A stretch of DNA of 64,000 nt from Cedecea neteri (lineage in GTDB: Bacteria; Pseudomonadota; Gammaproteobacteria; Enterobacterales; Enterobacteriaceae): the NCBI RefSeq assembly GCF_000757825.1, contig NZ_CP009451.1, positions 3,658,001 to 3,722,000 on the forward strand. Reading direction: 5' to 3'. The position numbers and the translations under genes are program-made. The notes beneath the pieces were generated by a model. The model was not told the origin of the DNA, did no database searches, and saw nothing but the letters and a program-made list of their open reading frames with translations. Below are positions 45,185 through 55,656 of the stretch, one piece after another (position 1 is the stretch's first letter; the number at the start of each line of letters is the position of its first letter).

Positions 45185-46192
45185 ATGAGTGATAACTGGT
45201 CCCGCCACTTTGAGCTTCAGCTTCTGAAGGAAGACGGCAGCGGTATTGCGCTCTCTGGCTTTAAGGTGACGTTTAAAGTCGACTGGCATGCCGGCAGCTC
45301 ACCCAAAACGGCCGAGGTGAAAATCTATAATCTCGCGCCGGACAACGTGAATCGTATTGCACAAAAGGAGTACAGCAAAATCCGGCTGATTGCGGGCTAC
45401 AACGGATTAGAACCGGTTGTAAGCAGCGGTGAAGTGGGAAAAATCAGGGTTGTCGAACCTGTTGAGTGGGGGCCGAGAGATGGCATGAACTTTGGGGTCA
45501 TCTTTAGCGGTGACATTCGCATCTGGATGACGGGGCGAGAGGATACCCCAGATGACTGGATTTTAATTCAGGCTATTGATGGCCATGAGGCGCTGATGTC
45601 GGCGACGCTCAGCGCAACGCTTGTTAAAGGTTACACGGTACATGACATGTACCAGCTGGCGGCTGGCGCCCTGAAACCCTTTTTGATTCTCCCCGGCAGG
45701 CTGCCACCTTTTCCCGAAACGAAGTTTCCCAGAGGGTATACCTTCCACGGCAAGGTCAGCAGCTACCTTGATCAAATCGGTAAGCTGTGCAAGGCCAGCT
45801 GGAAGCTGTCGAATGACAGGCTGGACTATTACAGCGCGGCTGAAAAAGCACACCCGCCCGTGAGTCTTAACAGCCAGAGTGGCCTGATTGGGCGGCCGCA
45901 AACGTCTACCAACGCTGGCGTAACCCTGAAATGCCTGATTAACCCTACAATCCTGCTCCACGGGCAGGTGAAGTTAGATCAAAACACGCTCTATAAGCCT
46001 GCCTTGCTTGCTAAGGATGACTATATCCGGCCTTCTCCGGACGGTATTTATGACATTTATGGCATTGCCTACAGCGGAGATACCCGCGCGAATGACTGGT
46101 ATATGACCATGATGTGCTACCCGGCTGGCCAGCCTGTCGACAAGGCTGAAGAAAAGTGGCAATCAAGCCCGGCCTCTAAACCACAAGCCTAA
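45185..46192 (+). CDS. baseplate hub protein (gp27-like)
   Basis: 335 residues. The N-terminal part (FKVTFKVDWHAGSSPKTAEVKIYNLAPDNVNRI) is the usual opening of hub proteins in DUF3383-type tails, and position just before the spike fits. GGGGG before ATG at 45185 gives the ribosome site. A terminator follows directly. Confidence 0.7.
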   Translation: MSDNWSRHFELQLLKEDGSGIALSGFKVTFKVDWHAGSSPKTAEVKIYNLAPDNVNRIAQKEYSKIRLIAGYNGLEPVVSSGEVGKIRVVEPVEWGPRDGMNFGVIFSGDIRIWMTGREDTPDDWILIQAIDGHEALMSATLSATLVKGYTVHDMYQLAAGALKPFLILPGRLPPFPETKFPRGYTFHGKVSSYLDQIGKLCKASWKLSNDRLDYYSAAEKAHPPVSLNSQSGLIGRPQTSTNAGVTLKCLINPTILLHGQVKLDQNTLYKPALLAKDDYIRPSPDGIYDIYGIAYSGDTRANDWYMTMMCYPAGQPVDKAEEKWQSSPASKPQA

Positions 46193-46193
46193 G

Positions 46194-46216
46194 CCCGCAG
46201 CAGCGGGTTTTTTTTA
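46194..46216 (+). terminator. intrinsic terminator inside the tail operon (hub/spike)
   Basis: CCCGC, loop AGCA, GCGGG, then eight T. No promoter is visible between it and the spike gene, so downstream genes need read-through. Confidence 0.8.
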
Positions 46217-46230
46217 TCCCTGGAGGAATC

Positions 46231-46914
46231 ATGGCTCTGACGACTTCGGCTCTTAGCGGCGAGCTGGCAGATACGCTTGCGGCAAGCCGGGCCGCATTAA
46301 GTAACGATCTACGGGTCGCATTACCCGGCATTATTCAGTCTTTCGACCCCGTTTCTGTCACCTGTGAAGTTGCACCGGCTATCCGGGGGGCCAGAACAGG
46401 CAGCGACGGCAAGGTCACTCCGGTCAATTATCCGCTGCTGGTGGATGTGCCTGTTGTTTTCCCACATGGGGGCGGCTGCTCGCTGACTTTCCCTCTTAAA
46501 AAGGGGGACGAATGCCTGGTCATTTTTGCCGATCGCGCCATTGATTTCTGGTGGCAGAGCGGAGGTATTCAGGAGCCAGTTGATGCTCGCCAGCACTCGT
46601 TGTCCGATGCCTTCGTGCTGCCCGGCCCGCAGTCACAGGCGAAAAAAATCAGCGGTATCAGCATCACGGCGGTTCAGCTACGCAGCGAAGACGGCAAAGC
46701 CTTTGTTGAACTGGAATCCGGCAGCCACGGCATTACGCTGACTACGCCGGGAAAACTCACCGCGACGGCGGCCAGCATTGACCTGACCGGCGAGGTAAAT
46801 ATCAACGGCAACGTAACCGTGAGCGGTGATGTCACGGCCAGCGGTATAAGCCTGACGAAGCACCGCCACGGCGGCGTGCAGCCTGGCGGATCGAACACGG
46901 GAGGCCCGGTATGA
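46231..46914 (+). CDS. membrane-piercing spike (gp138-like)
   Basis: 227 residues. An N-terminal OB fold of the Gp138 family (about 25-110) is followed by a repetitive strand region (ITLTTPGKLTATAASIDLTGEVNINGNVTVSGDV) suited to a beta-helix trimer. The tip carries KHRHGG, an HxH motif that binds iron in P2 gpV and phi92 gp138. ATG overlaps the gp25-like gene after it. Confidence 0.86.
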   Translation: MALTTSALSGELADTLAASRAALSNDLRVALPGIIQSFDPVSVTCEVAPAIRGARTGSDGKVTPVNYPLLVDVPVVFPHGGGCSLTFPLKKGDECLVIFADRAIDFWWQSGGIQEPVDARQHSLSDAFVLPGPQSQAKKISGISITAVQLRSEDGKAFVELESGSHGITLTTPGKLTATAASIDLTGEVNINGNVTVSGDVTASGISLTKHRHGGVQPGGSNTGGPV

Positions 46915-47261
46915 AATACCGCAGAGAGAGCAGCAGCGGCGATTACACCTTCGGCCAGGGGGAAAGTACCTTCCTGGAAAACTCGCCGGAATGTGTGGCT
47001 CAGGCGGTCAGCACGCGGCTTAAGCTGTGGCGGGGGGAATGGTTTCTGGATAAGCGAGCAGGAACGCCTTACCGCCAGTCCGTCCTCGGCAAACAGCAGG
47101 ATGATAGCTGGGTGTTAATGCTGATTGACCGGGTAAGCCAGACGACAGGCGTAAAGTCCGTGCTGGACGTGACCGCCGCCCGCACTGAAAAACGTACCGT
47201 AACCTTCAACGCCACCATCGACACCGTTTACGGTCCCACCACTTTAAACAGCGAGGCATAA
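46911..47261 (+). CDS. gp25/W-like baseplate wedge protein
   Basis: 116 residues of the T4 gp25 lysozyme-like-fold family, a conserved wedge element where the sheath begins. LKLWRGEWFLDKRAGTPYRQSVLG resembles the usual EWF/D pattern. Overlaps the spike by four bases; gpJ begins immediately. Confidence 0.76.
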   Translation: MKYRRESSSGDYTFGQGESTFLENSPECVAQAVSTRLKLWRGEWFLDKRAGTPYRQSVLGKQQDDSWVLMLIDRVSQTTGVKSVLDVTAARTEKRTVTFNATIDTVYGPTTLNSEA

Positions 47262-48461
47262 ATGGCCCTCAATTCTGAAACGCTGGGGTTATCGGCAACG
47301 GTAACGGCCCAGGGAATAACCGCGCCTGATTATCAGAGCCTTCTCGGGGTTTTGATGGATGAATTCAGGCAAATCTACGGCACCGATGCGTACCTGGAGT
47401 CGGACAGCAAAGACGGGCAGCTCATCTCGCTGGTGGCGCTGGCCATTCATGACGCCAACAACACGGCGGTTGCCGTCTACAACAGCTTTTCCCCGGCGAC
47501 GGCAATGGGGCGGGCGCTGTCGAACAACGTCAAGATCAACGGCATCGTCAGGCGTGCGGCGACTTTCTCGACGGTAGATCTGCTGCTGACGGGCGTGCCA
47601 GGCACAACCATCACAAACGGTTCCGTCAGAGATGACAACGGGGCCGTATGGCTGCTGCCTGAGACGGTTGCTATTGGCGTTACTGGCACGGTAATAGCAA
47701 CGGCAACCTGTGCCAGCAGCGGCGTGATGATTGCGCCTGCGGGCACTATTACCGTGATGGGAACACCAACTCGCGGCTGGGCTGCGGTAACTAACCCTCA
47801 GGCGGCGACGCCGGGCGTGGCGGCAGAAACCGATGCCGAATTGCGTATCCGGCAGTCGCAGAGCGTCGCCTTACCTGCGCTCACGCCGTTTGAGGCGGTT
47901 GAGGGGGCTATCGCTAACGTTTCAGGCGTAACGCGGCATAAGCTCTACGAAAATGATACCGGGGCCGTCAACGCTAATGGTCTTCCTCCACATTCTATTG
48001 CCGCGATTGTTGACGGCGGGGATGTGACGGAAATTGCTCAGACGATCAGGGGCAAAAAAGGGCAGGGCGTTGCCACCTTCGGTTCTACGTCCATTGTGGT
48101 GCCCGATCTTTACGGCAATCCCCACACGATTGCTTTCTCGCGGCCAGGTAATATGCCGATTTACGTCGACATTGTGCTTAAAGTTTTCACCGGCTATACG
48201 TCACAAATCGGCGAGCAGATGAAGCAGGCGATTGCCGATTACATCAACGGCCTGGGCATTGGGGATAGCGTGCTGCTGAGCCGCATTTACTCCCCGGCAA
48301 ACCTCGGCGTGGTCAGCGGCGGTAAAGCGCGTTATTACGACATCACCGACTTGCAGATCGGTAAATCATCCTCTGCGGTCGCGGTGGCTAACGTCAATAT
48401 CGGCTACAGCGAAGCCGCCTCCTGCAGCGTGGACAACATCAATATCACGGTGAGCTCATGA
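47262..48461 (+). CDS. baseplate protein J
   Basis: 399 residues of the P2 gpJ / Mu gp47 family, wedge component of contractile baseplates. AETDAELRIRQSQSVALPALTPFEAVEGAIANVSGV is the family core. Starts right after gp25-like stop and overlaps the next gene by four bases. Confidence 0.88.
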   Translation: MALNSETLGLSATVTAQGITAPDYQSLLGVLMDEFRQIYGTDAYLESDSKDGQLISLVALAIHDANNTAVAVYNSFSPATAMGRALSNNVKINGIVRRAATFSTVDLLLTGVPGTTITNGSVRDDNGAVWLLPETVAIGVTGTVIATATCASSGVMIAPAGTITVMGTPTRGWAAVTNPQAATPGVAAETDAELRIRQSQSVALPALTPFEAVEGAIANVSGVTRHKLYENDTGAVNANGLPPHSIAAIVDGGDVTEIAQTIRGKKGQGVATFGSTSIVVPDLYGNPHTIAFSRPGNMPIYVDIVLKVFTGYTSQIGEQMKQAIADYINGLGIGDSVLLSRIYSPANLGVVSGGKARYYDITDLQIGKSSSAVAVANVNIGYSEAASCSVDNINITVSS

Positions 48462-49138
48462 GTAAATATACCGGGCGCATCACCAGCTACCACGCCAGTA
48501 AGCCCCTGTTTTTTGCCCATGTAGACCTGAGTACCCGTCCGTTCACTGAGACCGCAAGTACAGCTGAAAGCCTGATCAACGCGTTTGATATCGACACCGC
48601 GGTTGGGGTCCAGCTTGATACGTTAGGCCAGTGGATCGGACGGAGCCGCGTCGTCAGCCAGCCTATTTCCGGCGTCTATTTTAGCTGGGACACCGACGGG
48701 CTGGGCTATGACCAGGGCGTCTGGCAGGGGCCTTACGATCCTGATGCAGGCTACACCTCACTGAGCGATGAAACCTACCGCATCATCCTCAAGGCAAAAA
48801 TCGCGATGAACAACTGGGACGGGCAGAACGACACGCTGCCCGCGATTCTGGATGCCGCCACGACAGGTTCGGGGATGCGCATGCAAATCGTCGACAACCA
48901 GGACATGACCATTTCCGTATGGGTTCTGCCGGAAACGGATATCTCCAACGTTTCGCTAGAGCTTCTCGCGGCCATCAAGCAGGGCTACCTGACGGTGAAA
49001 GCGGCGGGAGTCTGGGCGGGGGATATTCAGACACCTTCGGTTGAAGCGCCGTCTCAGGGCGGCAAATTCTTTGGTTTTGATATCAACAATCACTATATCG
49101 CCGGTTTTGACGACGGCGCATGGGAGAGAAAACTCTAA
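48458..49138 (+). CDS. tail protein I-like (DUF2612) wedge protein
   Basis: 226 residues in the place of P2 gpI, between gpJ and the fibre. The segment LDTLGQWIGRSR...YFSWDTDGLGYDQGVWQGPYDPDAGYTSLSDETYRIILKAKI is typical of DUF2612 baseplate proteins. It connects the baseplate to the fibre. Confidence 0.78.
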   Translation: MSKYTGRITSYHASKPLFFAHVDLSTRPFTETASTAESLINAFDIDTAVGVQLDTLGQWIGRSRVVSQPISGVYFSWDTDGLGYDQGVWQGPYDPDAGYTSLSDETYRIILKAKIAMNNWDGQNDTLPAILDAATTGSGMRMQIVDNQDMTISVWVLPETDISNVSLELLAAIKQGYLTVKAAGVWAGDIQTPSVEAPSQGGKFFGFDINNHYIAGFDDGAWERKL

Positions 49139-49968
49139 TGGCTACAAATCAGTTTAAACCTTTTGCAACCAGGCCTGACGCCAACGTCACGCCGCAAAAT
49201 GAATGGGAAAATTTGCCCGCGCTGTTAAGCGGCTTTGCCGGCGGTAAGGCCAGCAGTGCACAGGTGAATAAAGCGTTGCGCCAGACGTCCTTTATTGCCG
49301 CCGCGCTGGCTCAGTTCGTTAGCGATAAAAGCGGGCAAGACGTGCTGGACGACGGCGATATCGCCGCTTTCCTCGCGAAGCTAACCACCGGCTTTGGGAA
49401 GCAATATCTCAGCCGCCAGAATCCCTTCGCGGATATTAAAGCCGATGGCGCAGGTGCGGTTTCTTCGGCTCTCGCAAACCTTGGTTTGGGGGAGGGGTCT
49501 GCTTTGCCCGTTGGCGTGCCAGTACCCTGGCCGCTTTCGATTCCACCGGTCGGATGGTTGAAATGTAATGGTGCGGCGTTTTCGGCTGTTCAGTATCCAA
49601 AGCTGGCACTGGTATATCCAGCGCTTGTACTACCTGATTTACGTGGAGAGTTTATTCGTGGTTGGGATGATGGAAGAGGGGTTGATCCGGGCCGTACTTT
49701 GATAACTTCGCAGGCTGCAACGAAGCTCCCATCTGTATATACCTATGCAGAAAATGAAACACAGGGTGTGCTTGTAACACCTCCCATTAATACATATCAG
49801 GGAGAGTTTCCGACAGAAATAAGGGCTTCAGATTATGAGGAAACAACTACTGGTTCTGGTTCATATTTTTCGACAAGCAAGTTATTTCCTAATGGTAACT
49901 CGGGGCTTTCAACGTTTCGGGTACGTCCCCGTAACCTTTCGTTTAACTATATTGTGAGGACTGCATAA
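49138..49968 (+). CDS. tail fibre with invertible receptor-binding end
   Basis: 276 residues. The constant N-terminal part (about 1-118) binds the baseplate. From the crossover site (49469-49494) on, the C-terminal part is exchangeable. In the present orientation it has a collar-like domain (WLKCNGAAFSAVQYPKLALVYP...LPDLRGEFIRGWDDGRGVDPGR) of phage Mu S/lambda-Stf type, ending FNYIVRTA. The ATG overlaps the previous stop. This end decides which strains are hit. Short for an R-type fibre. Confidence 0.86.
   Translation: MATNQFKPFATRPDANVTPQNEWENLPALLSGFAGGKASSAQVNKALRQTSFIAAALAQFVSDKSGQDVLDDGDIAAFLAKLTTGFGKQYLSRQNPFADIKADGAGAVSSALANLGLGEGSALPVGVPVPWPLSIPPVGWLKCNGAAFSAVQYPKLALVYPALVLPDLRGEFIRGWDDGRGVDPGRTLITSQAATKLPSVYTYAENETQGVLVTPPINTYQGEFPTEIRASDYEETTTGSGSYFSTSKLFPNGNSGLSTFRVRPRNLSFNYIVRTA
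49469..49494. promoter_or_regulatory. DNA-invertase crossover site, left
   Basis: A 26-bp site with dyad CAAACC-TT-GGTTTG around the central dinucleotide at 49481-49482, the pattern of gix/hix sites (AAACC-NN-GGTTT). The 15 bases TTGGTTTGGGGGAGG (49481-49495) recur in inverse at 51076-51090. Confidence 0.82.
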
Positions 49969-50567
49969 TGAAGAATGCAGAGCTGGGTAAAAACCAAATC
50001 GCTACTACGCCTGGTACTATCATCGTCTACAACTATACTAGCAAGACGCGCGAATATCTTTCTTCATCCGTTGAATATCTTGCAGTCGGCCTGGGGCTTC
50101 CGGCATATTCCTGTATCGATGCACCTCCGGTCTTAAAAGACGGGGTTGTTGTTTGCAGAACTGAAGACTTTTCAGCATGGGAATACGTCGATGATCACCG
50201 TGGAGATATGGTCTACAGCAAGAAAACGGGACAACCTAGAATTATCAGTATGTTGGGTGGATACCCTTTGAATATGACTCTCGATGCCCCCATTACTCCA
50301 TATGATAAATGGGACGGCGAAAAATGGGTGACGGATATCGCGGCTCAGAAAGCAGGTGATATTTCTGAGGCTGAACTAAAACGGCAAGCATTTCTGAGTG
50401 AAGCAAATAGAGTTACTGCTGATTGGCGCACAGAACTCACTCTGGGGATTATTAGCAGTGCTGATAAAGAAATGCTTACTGCATGGATGGAATATACCAA
50501 AGCGGTGAAAGCGATAAATACCTCCACCGCACCAGATATCGAATGGCCTATCGCTCCGGATCAGTAG
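49968..50567 (+). CDS. tfa: tail fibre assembly protein (Tfa)
   Basis: 199 residues of the caudoviral Tfa family: a divergent N-terminal region and the conserved C-terminal pattern with DWRTELTLGIISSADKEML...W-EY-KAV--INTS-APDIEWPI-P. Tfa chaperones fibre trimerisation and may stay at the tip. Starts on the last base of the fibre stop codon. Its last 20 bases overlap the inverted Tfa fragment. Confidence 0.88.
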   Translation: MKNAELGKNQIATTPGTIIVYNYTSKTREYLSSSVEYLAVGLGLPAYSCIDAPPVLKDGVVVCRTEDFSAWEYVDDHRGDMVYSKKTGQPRIISMLGGYPLNMTLDAPITPYDKWDGEKWVTDIAAQKAGDISEAELKRQAFLSEANRVTADWRTELTLGIISSADKEMLTAWMEYTKAVKAINTSTAPDIEWPIAPDQ

Positions 50568-50733
50568 CATCAATTAATACGGGCTCGCCGTTTTCATTAA
50601 CTGCGAGCACTTTACCTTTTGGCATATATGATAATGTGAAGAACCAATTGTCATCCGGCAGCGAAATTGCTCCCGCAGTATCATGTATGCCCGGCAAAAC
50701 TTCAGTCATTGTAGTGGAGTTAAAGTAACGCAT
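50548..50733 (-). pseudogene. truncated alternative Tfa (silent cassette)
   Basis: 61 residues (MRYFNSTTMTEVLPGIHDTAGAISLP... to DPER) on the minus strand with AAGGG before the ATG. This is the N-terminal part of another Tfa family member. The C-terminal two-thirds are missing; the frame stops inside the end of the forward tfa. It would lie behind the alternative fibre tip after inversion. Confidence 0.72.
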
Positions 50734-50746
50734 AGTGATCCCTTTG

Positions 50747-51088
50747 TTAATTAGATGGGCAGTGAACTCGCCACGAAAAACCATATCCTGATGGGGCGCC
50801 ACTTATAAATTGGCAACGAGCTTTAAATCCGCTGGTTGTTATTGTGTTGTCAACCACCATAGAAACATGCAGTTGCTGAACAGATGACCCGAGGTCAAAA
50901 CTTAAATGTTCAGCAGTGGATATATTCATAGCCACTTTTGGTAAGGTTATAGGAAAAATAATGGTCGCAAGACCATCTACAATAGTGGAATTATAGCCAC
51001 TCAATTCAATAGAACCATCAGACCAGATGGTCCAATCCCCATTAACGTTGCTCCCCCTGCTAGTCACATACTTCGCCTCCCCCAAACC
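50747..51088 (-). pseudogene. silent alternative tail-fibre tip (inverted)
   Basis: About 113 codons on the minus strand running from the right crossover site to a TAA at 50747, lacking a start of its own. It reads VGLGEAKYVTSRGSNVNGDWTIWSDGSIELSG... through to HCPSN. Across the crossover both tips read G-L-G-E in the same frame, so inversion fuses this tip to the constant fibre part without a frameshift. The W-IWSDG-IE pattern resembles C-terminal receptor domains of other tail fibres. Confidence 0.82.
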
Positions 51089-51102
51089 AACCTTTAAGAA
51101 AA
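51077..51102. promoter_or_regulatory. DNA-invertase crossover site, right
   Basis: CTCCCCCAAACC-AA-CCTTTAAGAAAA. The left half is the exact reverse complement of the right half of the first site. The outer half has CCTTT where the consensus has GGTTT. Confidence 0.75.
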
Positions 51103-51156
51103 TGCACATCTTGCCTCTACGTGGCATGCTTTCAGCCTTTTATGAGGCAATACGTC

Positions 51157-51786
51157 ATGCTGGTAGGCTACGTCAGGGTATCAACAAATGACCAAAACAC
51201 CGCGCTGCAGAAAAATGCGTTGGAGTGCGCAGGATGTGAGCTGATTTTTGAGGATAAAATCAGCGGGAAAACGGCGGACAGGCCGGGGTTAAAAAAGGTA
51301 CTCAGAACGCTCAGTGAAGGCGACACATTAGTCGTCTGGAAGCTGGATCGGCTTGGCCGCAGTATGCGTCACCTTGTTTCGCTGATTGAAGAACTCCGAA
51401 AGCGCGGGATTAACTTCCGCAGCCTGACGGACAGTATTGACACCTCTACGCCGATGGGGCGTTTTTTCTTTCACGTTATGGGCGCGTTAGCCGAGATGGA
51501 ACGCGAGCTTATCGTCGAAAGAACCCGGGCCGGTTTGGCTGCGGCCAGAGCGGAAGGGCGAATTGGGGGGCGGCGGCCGAAATTGTCGGCAACGCAATGG
51601 GCGCAGGCCGGGAGGTTAATTGCTGCCGGAGAAACCAGGCAGCAGGTGGCGATTATTTATGATGTCGGTGTTTCCACGCTTTATAAAAAATTTCCGGCAA
51701 ATGCTAAACCAGCTTCCTCACCAACGCCTCGCTCTGGCGAATCCGCTCCGGCGCGTTTTCCAGATCCTGCTGCACCAGCGCCATAA
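51157..51786 (+). CDS. Pin/Gin-type serine DNA invertase
   Basis: 209 residues. The N-terminal resolvase domain starts MLVGYVRVSTNDQN with catalytic Ser9; the arginine-containing RLGRSMRHLV and the dimer helix FFFHVMGALAEMERELIVERT follow. The C-terminal helix-turn-helix is RQQVAIIYDVGVSTLYKKFP. Start chosen at ATG 51157. The last 25 or so residues (PASSPTPRSGESAPARFPDPAAPAP) are not part of the family and are read antisense through the 3' end of yfhH, so the native stop has been lost at the tailocin-host junction. It should invert 49482-51089. Confidence 0.9.
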   Translation: MLVGYVRVSTNDQNTALQKNALECAGCELIFEDKISGKTADRPGLKKVLRTLSEGDTLVVWKLDRLGRSMRHLVSLIEELRKRGINFRSLTDSIDTSTPMGRFFFHVMGALAEMERELIVERTRAGLAAARAEGRIGGRRPKLSATQWAQAGRLIAAGETRQQVAIIYDVGVSTLYKKFPANAKPASSPTPRSGESAPARFPDPAAPAP

Positions 51787-52552
51787 ATAGCAGGTCTGTC
51801 AGCATCATCTGGGCGCTGGTGGAGGATATGGCCGCGCTACGCGTCGCCTGTTCTTCTGCGATGGTGTAGAGACACAGGCTGGCGCGCTGCTGTAAAGCGT
51901 TAGGCGTGAATCCGGTAATGGCGAGGATTTTCGCGCCTGCGTTAAGCGCTTCATCGGCGGCCAGATTTATCTCCCGGCGCTCGCCCGAATAGGAAATGGC
52001 GAGCAGCACGTCTTCCGGCGTCATTGCCTGTACGGTTGCCAGCAGGGCATGCATATCCTGCTCGGCGACGGCGTGAATGCCAATTTTCATCAACTTCCAC
52101 GAAAAATTCTTCGCGACAAGGCCAGAGGCGCCTATTCCTACCAGCAGCACGCGCCGCGCATTGCGCAGCAGCGAAACGCTCGCCAGCAGTTTCTCTTCCG
52201 CATTGATATCCAGCGTGGCGTGCATCGCCGCGATATTCTCTTTAATCAACTTCTCCCCAACAAGCCGCAGCGGGTCATCCCCTAAAATTTGGTTATGCAC
52301 CGGCACGGAGTTAGGATTTTGGCCGCTGGCGAGCGCTTCGCTGATGGCCAGCTTCATCGCTGGAAAGCCTTTGAACCCGAGCTTCTGCGCGAATTTTACG
52401 ACGCTGGACTGGCTGACGCCGGCTTCTTCCGCCAGCTGCTGTGAACTGAGATGGCGTGCGCGATCGGGCTCGGCGAGCAGAAAGTCGGCCAGCTTGCGGT
52501 CACTCTGGGCCAGCATGGCGTAACGGCTTCGAATGCGCAGTAAACAGTTCAT
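51704..52552 (-). CDS. yfhH: YfhH, RpiR/MurR-family transcriptional regulator
   Basis: 282 residues, as in E. coli. N-terminal RpiR helix-turn-helix (about 1-77, with SSQQLAEEAGVSQSSVVKFAQKLGFKGFP) and a SIS sugar-isomerase domain (about 125-260, LLVGIGASGLVAKNF). Probably senses a phosphosugar; target genes are not known to me. The start at 52552 matches E. coli, with 16 extra open codons upstream. The tailocin invertase overlaps its 3' end by 83 bases, but the gene is intact. Confidence 0.92.
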   Translation of the reverse strand: MNCLLRIRSRYAMLAQSDRKLADFLLAEPDRARHLSSQQLAEEAGVSQSSVVKFAQKLGFKGFPAMKLAISEALASGQNPNSVPVHNQILGDDPLRLVGEKLIKENIAAMHATLDINAEEKLLASVSLLRNARRVLLVGIGASGLVAKNFSWKLMKIGIHAVAEQDMHALLATVQAMTPEDVLLAISYSGERREINLAADEALNAGAKILAITGFTPNALQQRASLCLYTIAEEQATRSAAISSTSAQMMLTDLLFMALVQQDLENAPERIRQSEALVRKLV

Positions 52553-52761
52553 TTCACCTCCGGGACGGCAATTCCGATAACGACTTGCCTGTATAAGCAT
52601 CTGAGCGAATTATAAATTCCATTATAGAGCAATGTTACCGAATTAAATATTCTGATGTGCCGTGGGCTGAGGGCCAGGATTGCTCGCGGAAAACCATGAG
52701 GCTATCTGTTAGGCTTTAAGGGAGCATAATTTCGTGAACGCGAGTCTTAAAGGAGCCCGTA

Positions 52762-53400
52762 TTGACTACCCACCACCCGCGCCGCGTCGTCTTTTTTGAT
52801 TTGGATGGCACCTTACATCAGCAGGACATGTTCGGCAGTTTTCTGTTTTACCTCCTGCGCCGTCTGCCGCTGAACGCGCTGCTGGTGGTTTTACTGCTGC
52901 CTCTGGTCGGAGGCATGATGCTTATTCAAGGTAGCGCTGCCCGCCAGCCGATGAGCCTGCTGCTGTGGGGCGCGACGTTTGGGCGAAGTGAGGCTCGCCT
53001 GCAGCAACTGCAGAGCGATTTCGCAGTCTGGTTTCGCAAGAAGGTGAAGGCATTTCCCGTTGTCCAGCAGCGGCTGACGGACTATTTGCACAGCGCGAAT
53101 GCTGACGTCTGGCTGATTACAGGCTCGCCTCAGCCGTTGGTTGAGAAGGTCTATTTTGATACGCCGTGGCTGCCGGAGGTGAAGGTGATTGCCACGCAGA
53201 TTGCACGAGGCTATGGAGGGTGGATTGTTACCCTTCGCTGCCTCGGCCATGAAAAAGTGGTTCAGCTGGAGCAGCACATAGGTGCCCCGCTGCGACTTTA
53301 CAGCGGCTACAGCGACAGCCATCAGGACAATCCGCTGCTGTATTTCTGCGAGCATCGCTGGCGCGTCACGCCGCAGGGAGAGTTGCAGCAGCTCGAGTAG
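52762..53400 (+). CDS. pgpC: PgpC (YfhB), phosphatidylglycerophosphatase C
   Basis: A 212-residue HAD-type phosphatase that converts phosphatidylglycerophosphate to phosphatidylglycerol. FFDLDGTLHQQD (about 10-21) supplies the nucleophile Asp; WLITGSPQPLVE and the YSGYSDSHQDNPLL motif follow. A hydrophobic stretch at about 33-55 anchors it in the membrane. The start is TTG at 52762, with AGGAG eight bases upstream. Confidence 0.9.
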   Translation: MTTHHPRRVVFFDLDGTLHQQDMFGSFLFYLLRRLPLNALLVVLLLPLVGGMMLIQGSAARQPMSLLLWGATFGRSEARLQQLQSDFAVWFRKKVKAFPVVQQRLTDYLHSANADVWLITGSPQPLVEKVYFDTPWLPEVKVIATQIARGYGGWIVTLRCLGHEKVVQLEQHIGAPLRLYSGYSDSHQDNPLLYFCEHRWRVTPQGELQQLE

Positions 53401-55408
<2,008 letters not shown>

Positions 55409-55573
55409 ATAGATAACATTCTGCAGCAGGATAAGCCTTAGCCAACAATAAACATGATTTGTCTGAACCCCGTGAGTGAATGAGGCGCATTTTGCGTAAG
55501 AAAACGCCAGTAAGCAACTTTTAAGAATATATCGTTTACTTTTTGTGCAATAAAAACTTCTGCTGTTATTTCT

Positions 55574-55612
55574 ACGCAAACGGTTTCGTCACGGCGGAGG
55601 ATTCTCTATAAT
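55574..55612 (+). promoter_or_regulatory. purL promoter with PurR operator
   Basis: ACGCAAACGGTTTCGT (55574-55589) matches the PurR box (ACGCAAACGTTTNCNT). A -10 TATAAT lies at 55607-55612; the operator covers the -35 region, so PurR with hypoxanthine or guanine should block transcription. Confidence 0.9.
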
Positions 55613-55656
55613 GACGCCCGTTTTCCCCCCTTCGCCCTGAAGACGAGAGATCTTTA

